From Metarhizium brunneum (taxonomy: Eukaryota; Ascomycota; Sordariomycetes; Hypocreales; Clavicipitaceae): DNA of 64,000 bases. Within the stretch, counting starts at the first letter, position 1; the number at the start of each line of letters is the position of its first letter. Where the stretch lies: NCBI RefSeq assembly GCF_013426205.1, contig NC_089427.1, positions 124,001-188,000 on the forward strand, read 5' to 3'. Below the pieces are notes generated by a model. That model worked only from the letters and a program-made list of their open reading frames with translations. It did not search any database and was not told the DNA's origin. Shown here piece after piece: positions 22,445 to 33,640 of this stretch. A program made the translations under genes and the position numbers.

Positions 22445-23910
22445 CCTTTAGCTGGTTATCTTTTCTCTGTGCTTTATTGGCTTCACGGCATCGCCCAGCT
22501 TTGCGCTATCTTTGGGCACCGCTGGCCGACCATCCTCTCGGTTGCCATGTTCGCCCTGGGCAGCAGCATCGCGGGCGGCGCTAACAGTGCTACGACTATG
22601 GTTGCTGGCCGGACTGTCTAGGGCTTGGGAAGCGGCGGCATCACGCTGCTCGTCGAGTTGGTCGTCTGCGACATGGCGTCGCCGAGGGACCGGGGGAAAT
22701 ATCTCGGCATCGTGCTTTCTACCACGGCACTGGGAGCCATTGTCGGGCCCGCGGTTGGCGGCGCGCTGCCACAGCGAGACTGGCGCTGGTGCTTCTACAT
22801 CAACCTTCTCATTTGCGTCTTGGCCCTGCCCGTCATGGTCTTGTCCCTTCGAATCAAGCATCTGCGGGTTCCGTGGACAGTCGTGTTCACGCAGGTGGAC
22901 TGGGCCGGCAACGTCATTTTTGTTGGCGCAACCGCGCTTTCTCGTCGGCCTCACGTTTGGCGGAACAATGTACGAGTGGTCTTCGTGTCGGACCATGACT
23001 CCCATTGTCGTGGGCCCGGTTGCCCTGGCCAACTTCCACGCGTACGAATACTACATCAAGGCCGCCAATCAATGCGTTCCTCCGCACGCCTTCTCCAACC
23101 GGACCTTGGGAGCAGCCTTTTACATGGTGTTTGTTTCGTCCATGTTGCTGCAATGGGTCTGTTTCTTCTGGCCAGTGTATTTTCTCGCCGTTCGCGGCGC
23201 GAGCCTGGTGCAGCCAGGGGTCGACTTCTTCAAAGTTGCCTTTTATGTTCCTGCTTATCCCCGGGTCGGCCGTCGTGGGAATTATTCTCCCCGAAACTGG
23301 CCGCTACTGCCCCCTACACGCCGTAGGCTTTGTCCTGAGCACACTCGGGCCCAGGCTCAACGTTCTTCTGGACAAGGATACGCACGCGGGCGTCTGGGCC
23401 ATGCTTCAGATAGCAGATGCCGTAGGGGGCCGCTTTCTCCTCCCAACTCTTCTGCCCGCGGCGCTGGCAAGTTTGCCTGAAAAGGACGTTGCCAGCACCA
23501 CCGGCATGTACTCGTTCTTGCGGAGCTTCGGCTACGGATGGGACATCACGATCCCCAGCGTCACGTTTCAAAACCGGTTCGACGCTGTTTCCTGCCGGAT
23601 ATCGGATTCCCGCCGTGAGAAGTACCCTTGGGGGCGGCAGGGCATCCGAGCTTTCAACTGGGGCCTTTGTGCAGGCGTTGCCGCAGCCCGTCAAGTCCCA
23701 GATCCTGGATGCGTACCTCGAGACACTCAAGGCGGTCTGGCACGGTGCCATGGCGTTTGGGGCCACAGCACTAATCGCAGTGGCGGTTGAAAAACATGTG
23801 CCACTAAGAACCGTGTTGGGATCCAAGTACGAGATGGAGGAGAAGGCTAACAAGGACAGACAAGACGTTGTTGAGGCGGCGACCGGGGGGGGACAAGACC
23901 ACTGTGTAGA
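22445..23910 (+). pseudogene. MFS drug:H+ antiporter-type transporter, multiply broken
   Basis: Membrane-transporter sequence runs through at least three frames. Frame one gives GHRWPTILSVAMFALGSSIAG, GRTV-stop-GLGSGGI, PRDRGKYLGI, GPAVGG and WRWCFYINL, typical of fungal multidrug efflux MFS proteins. The stop at 22619-22621 replaces the conserved Gln of GRxxQGxGxGG (CAG to TAG). From about 22925 the frame shifts (GLTFGGTMYEWSS, GAAFYMVFVSSMLLQW), then again near 23250 (IPGSAVVGIILPETGRY), and again near 23650 (FVQALPQPVKSQI, WHGAMAFGATALIAVAVE). It cannot encode a transporter. Confidence 0.8.
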
Positions 23911-25935
23911 GTCGAGTATTGCGTTCGTCTACCGCGCTTCACTGGGACGCTCAAGAATATTTATACCATTTACAGAGGTTGATGCTGTCAATTGCGTTCA
24001 TATTCGGCAACCTCATCACATAGGCTGCTTGATGCGCGTGAGGATTTCCTCGCACAACGAATTCGGCCAGTTGTGCATGCAAGAGTGCATAAAGTACGCC
24101 CAAGCACCTTACAATTAGATTAAATCATGCATCAGAATGTAAAGGGACTGGGGAAGCTGGGGCTTCTCACCCTTCACAGGTTGCTCCGTGGTGAAGCCGT
24201 AGTCTATGATCCTAGTGGACGTATCCAACAATCCAAGTCTATGATCTGGCTGGTCACGGCCGGTACATGCTAAAGAATGAGCCTCCCTGGTGGGTTCGGG
24301 AACGATATATTTAATTAAAGAAGCCCGCCATAAATATTCCCGCCAAAGTTCACCAGAAAGCGTCAAGTGCGCTTGCATCGGCGTCAGCAACGCCAATGAG
24401 CCTTTGCTGAACGGGAAACATGGACATGGACTCGACAGGTCCATCGAAGGCAAGCGGCTCAGGTTATAGGCGCGGAAGTAGTCAATCAAGTGTCAACTCC
24501 CTCTCGGCCAACGGCCTACAACCATTCGTACAGGCGTTGATCCGTCTTGTATGCGTGCATCGGAGGCGTGTCGCTCGCATAAGTCAGACCTTTTCATCCC
24601 CGCCCCCGTAAGGATTCGTTCAGCCTTAGTACGGATACACTCATATCGGGAACTCTCATGGTCTTGGACAACCGCAGCAGACCCCGGGGGAGGGGGGGGG
24701 GTGATGATATTTTGGCGACTGACAGCGAAAAGTAGCCATGTGCAACTTCGTGTAACATGTCGACACGCATGAACACCAGGAGATGGAGCAATTCATCATC
24801 CACGACGGCCCGCGACAACTAGTGATCCTGGTCGAAATCGATGAACGCGTCGTGTTCGGGTGGGAAGGGACGACGAGGCATTCATAGGCTGACGGTTGTT
24901 GATGTGACCGGTGTCCCCCAAGACGTTGCAGTGCAAGCAGGGAATCTGGATGATGGCTGCGGCGAACTTGTGAAGAGAAGAATGGTTGGGGATGAAGGCG
25001 GGAATGCCATGTACGGGAGGACTTCATTCTCCCATGAGGGAAGCATTCCAGCTACTGTGCCACACATGGCGCCGTCAGCCGGTCAGTAGCAGAATCGAAT
25101 ATGAATCTGCTCGCTGTGATGTTGTGGTGAGGAACCCAGTGAACCGAGAAATCGATAACGTAAAACGACACGCGCGTGCGGCATTGCATGTTCAAAGGCT
25201 GATTTGATCAAATATCATTGATGATTCATCGATTTGCTGAATTAGGGGGCATTGAGGCGCAAGGCGAAGAACAAAGGGCCTCAATCGTCTTGGCTTTGTT
25301 TCATTGATGCAGCTGGCTTCAGGTGTCACCGTCTTCCATCCCTATATTCTTTGTGCGTTTTCCGTTTTTTCCAGTCGAACCCTTGCATCACATTCTTTCC
25401 ATGCGCGACAAATATTCTGGTTTCTTTGTTCCCCAAATACAGCTAGCTTCAGGTGTCGGCGTCATTCACCACTTCCCTGCCAGTGGTTGGAGTATGCATC
25501 CAGACTGATACTTTGGAAATATACTACGTGGCCGACCTGCTATTAAGTAGCTACATGAGTTGAATGAAGATGACCCATGCGTGAACTTAAAATAAACACC
25601 ATTTTCTCCCCGGCTTACTAGACCCTGATTCACCAAGGTTGCATGTACCCTGGCTCTTTTGCACTACTTGAAACGGGCAATCACCCGAGCGACAACATCT
25701 CCTAGACATCTTCTGAACTCAGTACGCACAATCACTTATGGGAAACATTTATTTTTCACGTGTCAGACGTTTGGGTATATAAATAAGAGACTGTCCCCTC
25801 GTATTCCGACCATTATGCTGCTACAACACGCCGGCCAAGAAGTAGCCAACAACCTTCTGCCCTTCGACAACGAGCGATTTCCGCAATACAATAAGTGTCA
25901 CCACTCCACAACTTGCATCATTCTTCTTGGATACG
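23911..25935. other. Gene-poor intergenic region
   Basis: About 2 kb without a supported gene. A degenerate direct repeat of about 24 bp (CAGCT.GCTTCAGGTGTC) occurs at about 25309 and 25441. The final 250 bp contain the leader of the amidoligase gene with TATA-like GGTATATAAATAAG near 25773. Confidence 0.45.
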
Positions 25936-27408
25936 ATGTCGTCAACTGCAACTACAGTAAATCCAACTACAATTGGCCTGGAGCTGGAATTCCTGGTGGT
26001 CAACAAACCAGGGACACCCACTAATGAAGCAGCCTCGTCCGAAGACGATCGCTGGCCACCTGTGCCGAATCCCAAAGCACATTCTGATTATTACCACGTG
26101 GAACCCCTGTTGGAGATTTGCAAGCTTCTAGAAGATCAAGGTCGCCAGGTCGCATGCATACTCGACAATACAAAGGGCCAAAATCCATTGATAACAACTC
26201 AAGACAGCAGCATTCTTCTGCGCGAAAGCAAGACAGATGGCTGGTTTCATCTCCATCGCCTCTCTGTCGCTAAGGATAAAGACATTGGAAGGCTTAGGGA
26301 AAAAACAGACTACCGAGTTTGGAATACAAAATTTGACGAAAGCCCTAAGAAGCTACCGTTGCGTTTCGCCATTTCGAATTTCGAGTTGGAGCGTACCATT
26401 GAAAGTACGCTAGATTACCCTGTCCTGGAAATGATATCACCGATCATCTCTGAACCGACACAAGAAAAGGACATCTTGGATTTGGTGGAGACACTGAGAA
26501 AAAAGTTCAAAATATCAATCAACCCCAATTGCGGCTTGCACATCCATGTCGGTTATCACTCAAATCTGCCACAGGATTCCGAGGATTCCGAGCCTTCTGA
26601 GGCTTCCGGGGTTTCTGATGATTTGGAGGATTCTGAGGATTCGGAGGATTCTGAGGATTTCAAGGCTCCCAAGACTTCCAAGGCTCCCAAGGCTCCCAAG
26701 GCTCCCAAGGCTCCCAAGGCTCCCAAGCCTTCCAAGGCTTTAATCAGAGCTAAAAAGGTAGCTGCGATAGTATTCTTGCTCGAAAAGACTTTGATCCGTG
26801 AGCTTTGTCATCCAGATCGACGATCGGCGCTGCAGCTGAAGCTTATTGGTGATGAGTCGGCATTAGCCGAAGCGGCCAAAAAAACGCCGGGTCGCGTTGT
26901 TCGTCATCCGAAATTCAACAATTTGGTAGAAAATATCTCTCAATTTCGAAACCAGTCAAAGAACAGATGCCCCGAGGAAGCTTCCGTCTTTAGATTCTTG
27001 GAAGTTCTATTTTCATATCCGATGATGGAAAATAAGGAAGGTCGACATTTCAAGAAGAATCTGCAAACCGAAAAAGGGGAGAGAACCAGTCTTGCATTTC
27101 GCAGGGATATCAAAACTATAGAGTTTCGACACTTCGAGTGTACTTTCGACACCAACATGATCAAATTCTGGATTGAGTTTGTGCGGCAGATATTGTCTAT
27201 TTGCAGCAAATCAGAACTAGAATTTGAGGCCGATTTCAAAGATTTGTACGAAATGGCGACCAGGCAAGAGCAAAAGCCGAGCTGGGAGGATTGGTTGGAA
27301 AAGCTTGGTCTTTCTCAATACAGGGAAACCTGTGCTAGCTACATTGAAAGGTGCAAGGAGTCGCCTCTTGGTGAGTCTATCATACTGCCCGAGTCCTTTG
27401 ATTTGTAA
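25936..27408 (+). CDS. Putative amidoligase (490 aa)
   Basis: A single exon. The first ATG is at 25936; the open frame extends 9 bp further only through a TTG. Motifs match the Amidoligase_2 family (COOH-NH2 ligase fold): TIGLELEF near residues 12-19, LEMISPI near 164-170, NCGLHIHVG near 198-206 and TIEFRHFE near 395. The Glu and His residues of these motifs are the expected metal/ATP site. Family members are thought to form amide bonds between a carboxylate and an amine using ATP; substrates in fungi are largely unknown. The core is interrupted at residues about 214-270 by a low-complexity insert, acidic SED/EDS repeats followed by KAP repeats, encoded by 9-bp tandem repeats. The reading frame is otherwise intact. 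Confidence 0.75.
   Translation: MSSTATTVNPTTIGLELEFLVVNKPGTPTNEAASSEDDRWPPVPNPKAHSDYYHVEPLLEICKLLEDQGRQVACILDNTKGQNPLITTQDSSILLRESKTDGWFHLHRLSVAKDKDIGRLREKTDYRVWNTKFDESPKKLPLRFAISNFELERTIESTLDYPVLEMISPIISEPTQEKDILDLVETLRKKFKISINPNCGLHIHVGYHSNLPQDSEDSEPSEASGVSDDLEDSEDSEDSEDFKAPKTSKAPKAPKAPKAPKAPKPSKALIRAKKVAAIVFLLEKTLIRELCHPDRRSALQLKLIGDESALAEAAKKTPGRVVRHPKFNNLVENISQFRNQSKNRCPEEASVFRFLEVLFSYPMMENKEGRHFKKNLQTEKGERTSLAFRRDIKTIEFRHFECTFDTNMIKFWIEFVRQILSICSKSELEFEADFKDLYEMATRQEQKPSWEDWLEKLGLSQYRETCASYIERCKESPLGESIILPESFDL
26575..26746 (+). repeat. In-frame 9-bp tandem repeats inside the amidoligase gene
   Basis: The first half is built of degenerate GAGGATTCC/T units (Glu-Asp-Ser) and the second half of AAGGCTCCC units (Lys-Ala-Pro). 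The two halves encode a strongly acidic then strongly basic linker. Unit length is a multiple of three, so copy-number changes keep the frame. Confidence 0.85.
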
Positions 27409-29266
27409 GGCTACGGCTGTATTTTAGCTAAGCAGGCAGGAAGCACATCTAAGAGTACGAGTGGATAATATGCCGTATTTGTGACAAGAGCTGAGAAATA
27501 GGGCTTGGAGTGTGATGGCTTAGTTTGAAGATAGTTTTATATAGTGTTAAAGGTCCTTGGTTCTTGAAGGGATGACAAGGCGGGCTTGATTTATTAGATA
27601 CATGAAGGGAATAGAGATGCCTGATATTCCGAAATGCTCCGTGATAACATCGTGTAACCATCGTTTGCTGACATAGTCCGTACGACAGTAGTACTTCACA
27701 CCTGCTAAGCTGCTTTTAGAGCTCAAGGCAAACGACGCACAGGGCAGCAGAGGTGGAAGAAGACATGTCGCACGGATAACGATAGTTCCAAACAAATATC
27801 ACGAGACGTTATATACTGGGTCAGAAGAGTTTTGAATTCAAGTCTGCTATAAAGGGATAGCCCATAAGTAGTAGACCATCCACACATTGGGACTGTCGAG
27901 TAATGGGCACTACTTATTTCATGTTGAAGGGTTCCAAATTCAATATATACCATTATTGGAGTTACAGGAACTGTCATTCAGTAAGTTGAATATTAGGCTC
28001 TTTGAGAACAAATGAGAAGCTACCCGGTCTCAAGGAATGGCCGTTAATCCTCAGTGCTGGGTGGACTATAGCTTCTCGTCTGGAGCGGTCTGGTTAAAAC
28101 GAGTAATGGAGGAGAATGAAGCCGTTGTGCTTCGCATAGCGATTTGGAGTCGTCATATGTGCCGACGATGTCGACACACAAGGCTCAGCCAGTGGCGTAA
28201 TCGCCAATTATCTTTCAGTTGATCTTTCACACGCGCATTACTGTAACATCTGCTTTTGCATTCTTGGGGATAATGCCGAACTCAGCCGCGCGGAGGCTTT
28301 ACAATACCACCGAATTGTCTCGGATTTAGTCATGGGCTGACGTGAGCTACCAGTAGGGACCAAGAGCTACCTCAAGTCGTCAATGCCGGTCTTGATCAAA
28401 CGCTCGTAAGTCAGACATGAATTTGAGAGACGAATTTCGCTGTCGTACCAAGTTTTGAATTGGCATACACCGATACGATACGATGAATCTCTTCTCATGT
28501 CAGCGGCTTTTCCTGTTTATTCTACTCCGCAGGTGGATAAAATGCAGGCAGAATTCGAGACAGTGAGGCAGTATATGCGTCAACATCGAGACCCTACTGC
28601 ATTATCCGCACTTATAACGGCTATAAAATTTGCTGTGACAAAGCGTCAGGGCACATACGCAACAGGCGGGGAGACAGAGGGAATGTTTGTCCCAAGCATC
28701 ATGCTTGTAGTCACCCACACGCTTACATTCTTGTCATCATCTTCCCCCACTATGATTGCATCTTGTGGAATGATTCAACCGATAAAAACGCACATATTGG
28801 GCAATATCACGGGGAGAGAGGACAGGGTCTTGTTATAACAACGAGTCATTTGAGGGCTCCGAGCGAAGACGCGTACTCTTCGCCAAGTACTACACCTGGC
28901 AGTACACACTAAGCAACAAAGTAAAATACATGAGTTACATTGCTGTAGACAATATAATATTTAGATATATTCTAACTATTAATCGATGTGCCGGAATGGC
29001 GTAGCTTCTGTTGCCTGAATGCTTGTCTCTCTACACGGACTGCAGGTCACGCTTTTATCCGCGGCTGACTTGACATCCTCTCAATTGCACGTCCTCTAGC
29101 TAACACGGTAATCCCCATATTTGTTGGCCGTTCACTCACCTTTACACTTGACTCTTTTCTCTTCTGTCTGCCGCCGTGGATAGGTCGGGTTGTAGTAAGC
29201 ACCCACTTTCTTTCCAAAAAGAAGGAGAAGGAGAGCAAGACAAGAAAGCAAAAAATAAATCATGAA
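27409..29266. other. Gene-poor intergenic region
   Basis: About 1.86 kb. No frame shows a recognisable domain (28455-28838 and others are short and lack motifs). The last 100 bp before the next gene are purine-rich. Confidence 0.4.
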
Positions 29267-30522
29267 ATGTCGTCCCCTCACGCTATGGACTTGCCAGCCA
29301 TGGGGCTGCCGCCGGGCGTGGTGCTGAATTTCGAGCGACCAACCAGCAGCAACGCCATGTGTTGATCGTCATTTCTGTGTGTCTCGCTGTCTCGACAATT
29401 GCCGTCTTGTTCCGTTTGTATTCAAGATGGGTAGTTCTGCGCAAGTTTGAGCTGCAATAATATCTCTGCTTGGAATCGTACACGATATATCTCTGGATTC
29501 CCATCATATATATCCGTCTCAGCTGGAATCCTGGTTGGTTCGTCCATCAATGGGATTTACACATGAGTGACCTGATGGAATTCTTGCGCGTAAGTCAAGT
29601 CGTCTGAAGTAATATGTCTTCAAGGCATTCCGGGCGTTTATTCCGCGTCCTAAAATTTTACAATGTATAGCTTTCCATTCCCACGACGTGCATGTTCCTC
29701 AGTCTCATCATTACGATCAAGACAGCCATCCTCGTGGAGTGGATCTGCATCTTCCTGCCAGATGGCGGCAATCAGCGTCACCTGTTCTTCTGGACGTGTC
29801 ACTTCATCATCTGGGCCAATATTATTTACTGTACAGTCGTCAATCTATCTTGTGTGCCGCATGAGTACCTCTGGAACCGCACAGTTATAGGAGGCTGCTG
29901 CAGAGTAAACACGGCCTATCTGGCCCTGGCGACGGCCTGCTTGGCCTTCGCAATCGACACTATTGTTTTGTTTATTCCGCAGCGCATTATTTGGACTCGT
30001 AACATGTTGCGGCGGCGCAAGCTCGGCGACTCAATTGTGTTTACGCTGGCCATGGCTGCCTGTGTCGCGTCCATTGTGCGGCTCTATGTCACCGTGTTGA
30101 AATCCATGAGCGCCGACCTGACGTACCACTCGTCAATGGTGCAGCTGACGGCGGTGGTCGAGGGCGTGTGCGGGATTTTGGTCCTGTGCGTACCGGCGAT
30201 GCCCAAGGCCGTGAGTGGGATGAAGCGGAAGGGCTATGGCATCGCGGCTATCTCGGGCAAGGCGGCAGACCAGTTGACCCGATGGCTGCGTCGGCCGCCT
30301 CGTAAGGATGATCCTGACGGCGACAGTAAGGACAAGGACGACAGTCTGTCTTGGCATATTGGATCTAGCTTGGACAGTCGTCCGCTGCCTAACATCAACG
30401 CGGACGGCCTGGGACTGGGCAATACCATCAATGGTCCGCAGCACGAGGTTGGGGGCTGCGAGCTAAGTCTCAAGACTGCTGACGAGAGATACGGGTGCCT
30501 CCGTGACGGTCATGGAACATGA
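29267..30522 (+). pseudogene. Fungal rhodopsin-domain (PTH11-like) membrane protein with broken 5' exon
   Basis: Exon 1 begins at ATG 29267 (MSSPHAMDLPAMGLPPG, NFERPT). It loses the frame before 29363, where the first frame meets TGA. The next frame continues the family sequence (HVLIVISVCLAVSTIAVLF, LYSRWVVLRKFELQ), then hits TAA at 29458-29460, and goes on to FVHQWDLHMSDLMEFLR. A GTAAGT...TATAG intron (29590-29670) leads to an intact second exon. This has five or so membrane helices (TAILVEWICIFLP, WANIIYCTVVNLSC, ATACLAFAIDTIVLF, DSIVFTLAMAACVASI, GVCGILVLCVPAMP) and a polar cytosolic tail. The exon 2 frame alone could give a truncated protein. I treat it as a recent pseudogene; two sequencing errors are the alternative. 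Confidence 0.6.
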
Positions 30523-30795
30523 ATATTGGCAGTTGACGCCGGCATTGAGTAGCACAAGGCTGTGACGGACATGGACTGGGACTCATAGGATCCATAACCC
30601 AGCTTCCATACCTCAATGGTTTGACCGGGCTCCAGCGTCTTTGTGCCCAGTAAAGTCTTGCCGAGCGCCTCGCCGTTGACTTCGTCGCCGACGGCAAAAA
30701 TCCGCTTCCCCAGCCCAAGGTCCAGAAGCTATCATGAGCATTCGATGCCGATGCTGCCGTTAGCACCCGTCACGAGGGCTGTCTTCAAAGTTGGG
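30523..30795 (-). pseudogene. Short-chain dehydrogenase fragment
   Basis: The minus strand reads LKTALVTGANGSIGIEC, the N-terminal NAD(P)-binding TGxxxGIG region of a short-chain dehydrogenase, then a stop (TGA at 30732-30734). Further on, in shifted frames, come LLGTKTLEPGQ, a GSYES motif and VLLNAGVN, corresponding to the NAG motif of the same family. Only about the first 100 residues of a 300-residue protein remain. Confidence 0.6.
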
Positions 30796-31510
30796 GCGTG
30801 TGACCGTAAGAATCCGAGGAGCCCAGAGGGGTATTGCTACTCGACCCTGGCATTTGATATATTAACCACAGCCTACATCCTCTAGAATACGTCGACGTAC
30901 AAGTGCATGTACTGCGCACTGGCCTGTGAGTGTTGGCCCAGGTAGTTGGTGAGTTGTGATCGGCTGCCTCATCCTCTATCCCATCTGCGGGATTGAGGGC
31001 AGGCAGACATGTTTGACCTTGGTCACTTTGACAGAATTGACACGTCATAAACTTCGCCTTAATGCTTTTCTCTCGTGCAACCACCAGCGACATCGTCGTG
31101 CGCCCCACAAATTGTAACCGACTTGCACCAACGAGAACATGAAGCGGCCGGGGCGAGAGACTGTTGTCGCTTTATTCCAGGTGGCCTATTCTTGGAAGAC
31201 GCTGGCGTAGCCAGTTCAAAAGAACGACATCCGCAATGGAGAAGAGAGGGAAAGAGCGTTGAATGTGTTGAATACGTTGAAAATGGAGCGACACTGTGGA
31301 GCACGGTAGATTCATTGCCTTGAAATGTTGCTTCTGAGCTGGCTAGGCATTTATCATGTCTCGGAGAGTAGTACATATGATGTTGGAGCTATCCTCATTG
31401 ATACGAGCAACAAGGGCTCTATATTTTATGTAAAGTCATGATTCTGATGACATGTTGCAAAGACACTTTATCTGGCTAACTGGGTCTATTTCGGACCAGA
31501 GGCAAATAAG
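30796..31510. other. Intergenic region
   Basis: No supported feature. Short frames on both strands lack motifs. Confidence 0.4.
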
Positions 31511-32500
31511 TTAATAACTTACAAGAGAAAAGATAACAAGAAGAAGGCTAATTTGTCCTAAGATGCTATCGGGGATGGGGACTGTTTCAATGGCAATTAA
31601 AGGTTGTTTGGCGGGGATCCAGTCTACAAACTCAGCGATACCGGAAAGAGCACGGGCGATAATAAACATGTTCCATCTTCGGATTATACCGGCGCCATAT
31701 CCATCAGACAGGCGGCCGAAGAGACTTGGAATGCTGGTCAGCGTCTGAAGAGGAAGCCAGCCTGCATGTCGACCTACCCTGCGGCGTTGAATATAACTAC
31801 CAAGTACTGGGCTATTTCGTCTCACATGCACGCCTCCTGAATCCCTGCGAAGCCATATAGTCGTTAGGGATGAAAATGCCCTGGGTTAGGACGAATATGC
31901 CCAGCAGCAACATGACAAACGGGAACTCTTTGAAAGGTGCAGCGAAGCGGCCGGCCCGCGTCTTCTTCGGTGCCGGCTTCACCCTTGGGCAGACTGCGAG
32001 GATTGCAACAATCTGCAGGCCGAGGATGAGAAAGGTCCCAGTCCTCATGGCCCAGGGGTACCCGACACTCCGGATTATACGACTGATCATGATGGGGAAG
32101 ATGACGCCGCCGACTGATGAGCCTGTCGCCGTGGTGCCCGCGACTGCTCTGCATTTCTTGCCAAACCAGGCTGAGACACAGGCGAGGGCTTCATTGCGCA
32201 GGATTCAGTCATCATGGAATTAGTGTAGATCCAGCCTGTGCTGGAGAAAGAGCAGCACCATGCCCCTAGGACGGCCAGCCACGCAACGGTGCCCCCGTCA
32301 GGGCGACCAGAGTCTTCCGATTTCGTATCATCGTTTGGGTTCGTGATGCCGTCTTTGCTGTGCCGGTCGCCGACATCAGACTCCAGCCGTGTGGCTGTCT
32401 TGAGGTCGGATCTTGGTGTTGCATGGCAGTGGTATTATCGACGCCGTCCATGCTGGGCATGGTCAATGACTTGTGACACAAAACTGGGGGGATTATTCAA
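31511..32500 (-). pseudogene. Monocarboxylate-type MFS transporter, broken
   Basis: Minus-strand fragments, in family order: GRPDGGTVAWLAVLGAWCC (N-terminal motif and helix 1) near 32300; CVSAWFGKKCRAVAGTTATG and SSVGGVIFPIMI near 32100-32190; IIRSVGYPWAMRTGTFLILG and FVMLLLGIFVLTQGIFIP at 31870-32090; then FGRLSDGYGAGIIRRWNMF and ALSGIAEFVDWIPA at 31600-31720. They lie in different frames with stops between, and the C-terminal helices are absent. The DGG(x)xAW and GRLSDG motifs are typical of fungal MCT-like proteins. Confidence 0.75.
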
Positions 32501-33059
32501 GCATGAGTTAAGTGCAAGAAGCGGCTGGTTCAATATCAATTGCTGGGTGAAGCGGAACGCTCGAGTTGTAACAGCTTGTCCGCTTCACGTACACGTACAA
32601 ACGCAGGAATCCAGTCTTTATACCGATTTAATATCTCTCTCTCAGAATCTCTTGTTCTTGGCTGATTTCATGTCAGAGCACGATAGCCTGGAGAATTGTA
32701 GCATTACTTTGGCCCCAAGCTTTCTCTTGAGTTCCGCTGTGAAGACCACGAAAACCCGCTAAAATCAGGGTGGCGATCAACTCGACGTCAAAGGTTGTCA
32801 ATCTGGTTGACGTCAATCAAACCAACCGAACTTAACGTAGCCTATTCTACCAACTCAACGTGATAACGATATTGAGTGGGTTACGTTGATTAGGTGTAAT
32901 GGGCCAGAATTCTCCCGAGAAGCCGTTTAGATATACAACATCCTTCCTAGATGCAGAAGCCAGTGGGTGTCGCCCAAGGAAAAGATGGACCGCTGGTTTC
33001 ACCAACACTTTCGATGGTACAGACCACAAACGTCGACTTCGGTGCCACAAAACACTTCC
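32501..33059. other. Intergenic region with GACGTCAA-rich patch
   Basis: No gene. Between about 32780 and 32815 the motif GACGTCAA occurs twice, including the palindrome TTGACGTCAA, close to the start of the transposon mosaic. It may be an edge of a decayed element. Confidence 0.35.
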
Positions 33060-33290
33060 AACCAGCCTGGCACGGGATTTATGCATATAGATGCAAGGTA
33101 TAGACGTCAATCAATTCGAGCTTGGCCCCCGAGCACACGTCGGGTATCTCGTTGGCTACCACGCCAGCAGTATCTATAACATCTGGGCCACCAAGATCAA
33201 TCAGGTTATCCTGTCCCGAGACATACGATTCAATGAAGAGGAATTCTTTGACCACGCAAAAGAGCGACTCGGGATTCAGCCAGTTGTTAT
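33060..33290 (+). mobile_element. Ty1/copia-type polyprotein fragment
   Basis: The plus-strand frame reads LGPRAHVGYLVGYHASSIYN and then QVILSRDIRFNEEEFFD. This is the conserved GYLVGY...IW...V..SRDV.F.E segment between integrase and reverse transcriptase of copia retrotransposons. Only this small part is left. Confidence 0.7.
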
Positions 33291-33640
33291 AGGAAGTACG
33301 CTCCTTAGAGAGCAGCTCTACAGGAGCACACTCAATGGTAGAGTGCTTTTGAGTGTTCATTGCCAACGTAACTTCTATGATTTCATTGACCCGTTCAGTA
33401 GATCCGCTATCCGTTTTCCAAGCTCTAGGCTTTGCTTCCACCACTCCATTGGCTTGCTCAACCAAGCCTCGGGTTTGGGGTGATCTTGGTGCTCCGTTGA
33501 TAATCTGGACCCTATACTTACGCAGCAACAGCAACGGTCTCGAGCCGCCGGTTCCGGAATCGTTCCGGCCACCTCGTATATTAGAGCCAAGGCGTTGTCT
33601 TATTATTGGTATATGAGCACTCTTGGTTCTCACGCCATAT
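33291..33640 (-). mobile_element. Retroelement integrase fragment (opposite strand)
   Basis: The minus strand encodes INGAPRSPQTRGLVEQANGV, RAWKTDSGSTERVNEIIEV and NTQKHSTIECAPVELL, the C-terminal half of an integrase core (the PRSPQTQGLVE and HS...PxELL motifs). It directly abuts the plus-strand copia fragment, so two elements are fused head to head. The long open frame across both is not a host gene. Confidence 0.65.

Noticed and set aside
22448..23032. Minus-strand open frame of 194 codons
   Set aside because: It is the antisense shadow of the GC-rich transporter pseudogene and has biased, motif-free composition.
26546..26743. Plus-strand frame rich in Arg-Leu-Pro repeats
   Set aside because: It is another reading frame of the 9-bp repeats inside the amidoligase gene.
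26575..26746. Possible CRISPR-like array
   Set aside because: The units are contiguous 9-bp coding repeats without spacers, in a eukaryotic gene.
33079..33633. 184-codon minus-strand gene
   Set aside because: Its first half is an integrase fragment and its second half is antisense to a copia fragment, so it is a chance fusion.
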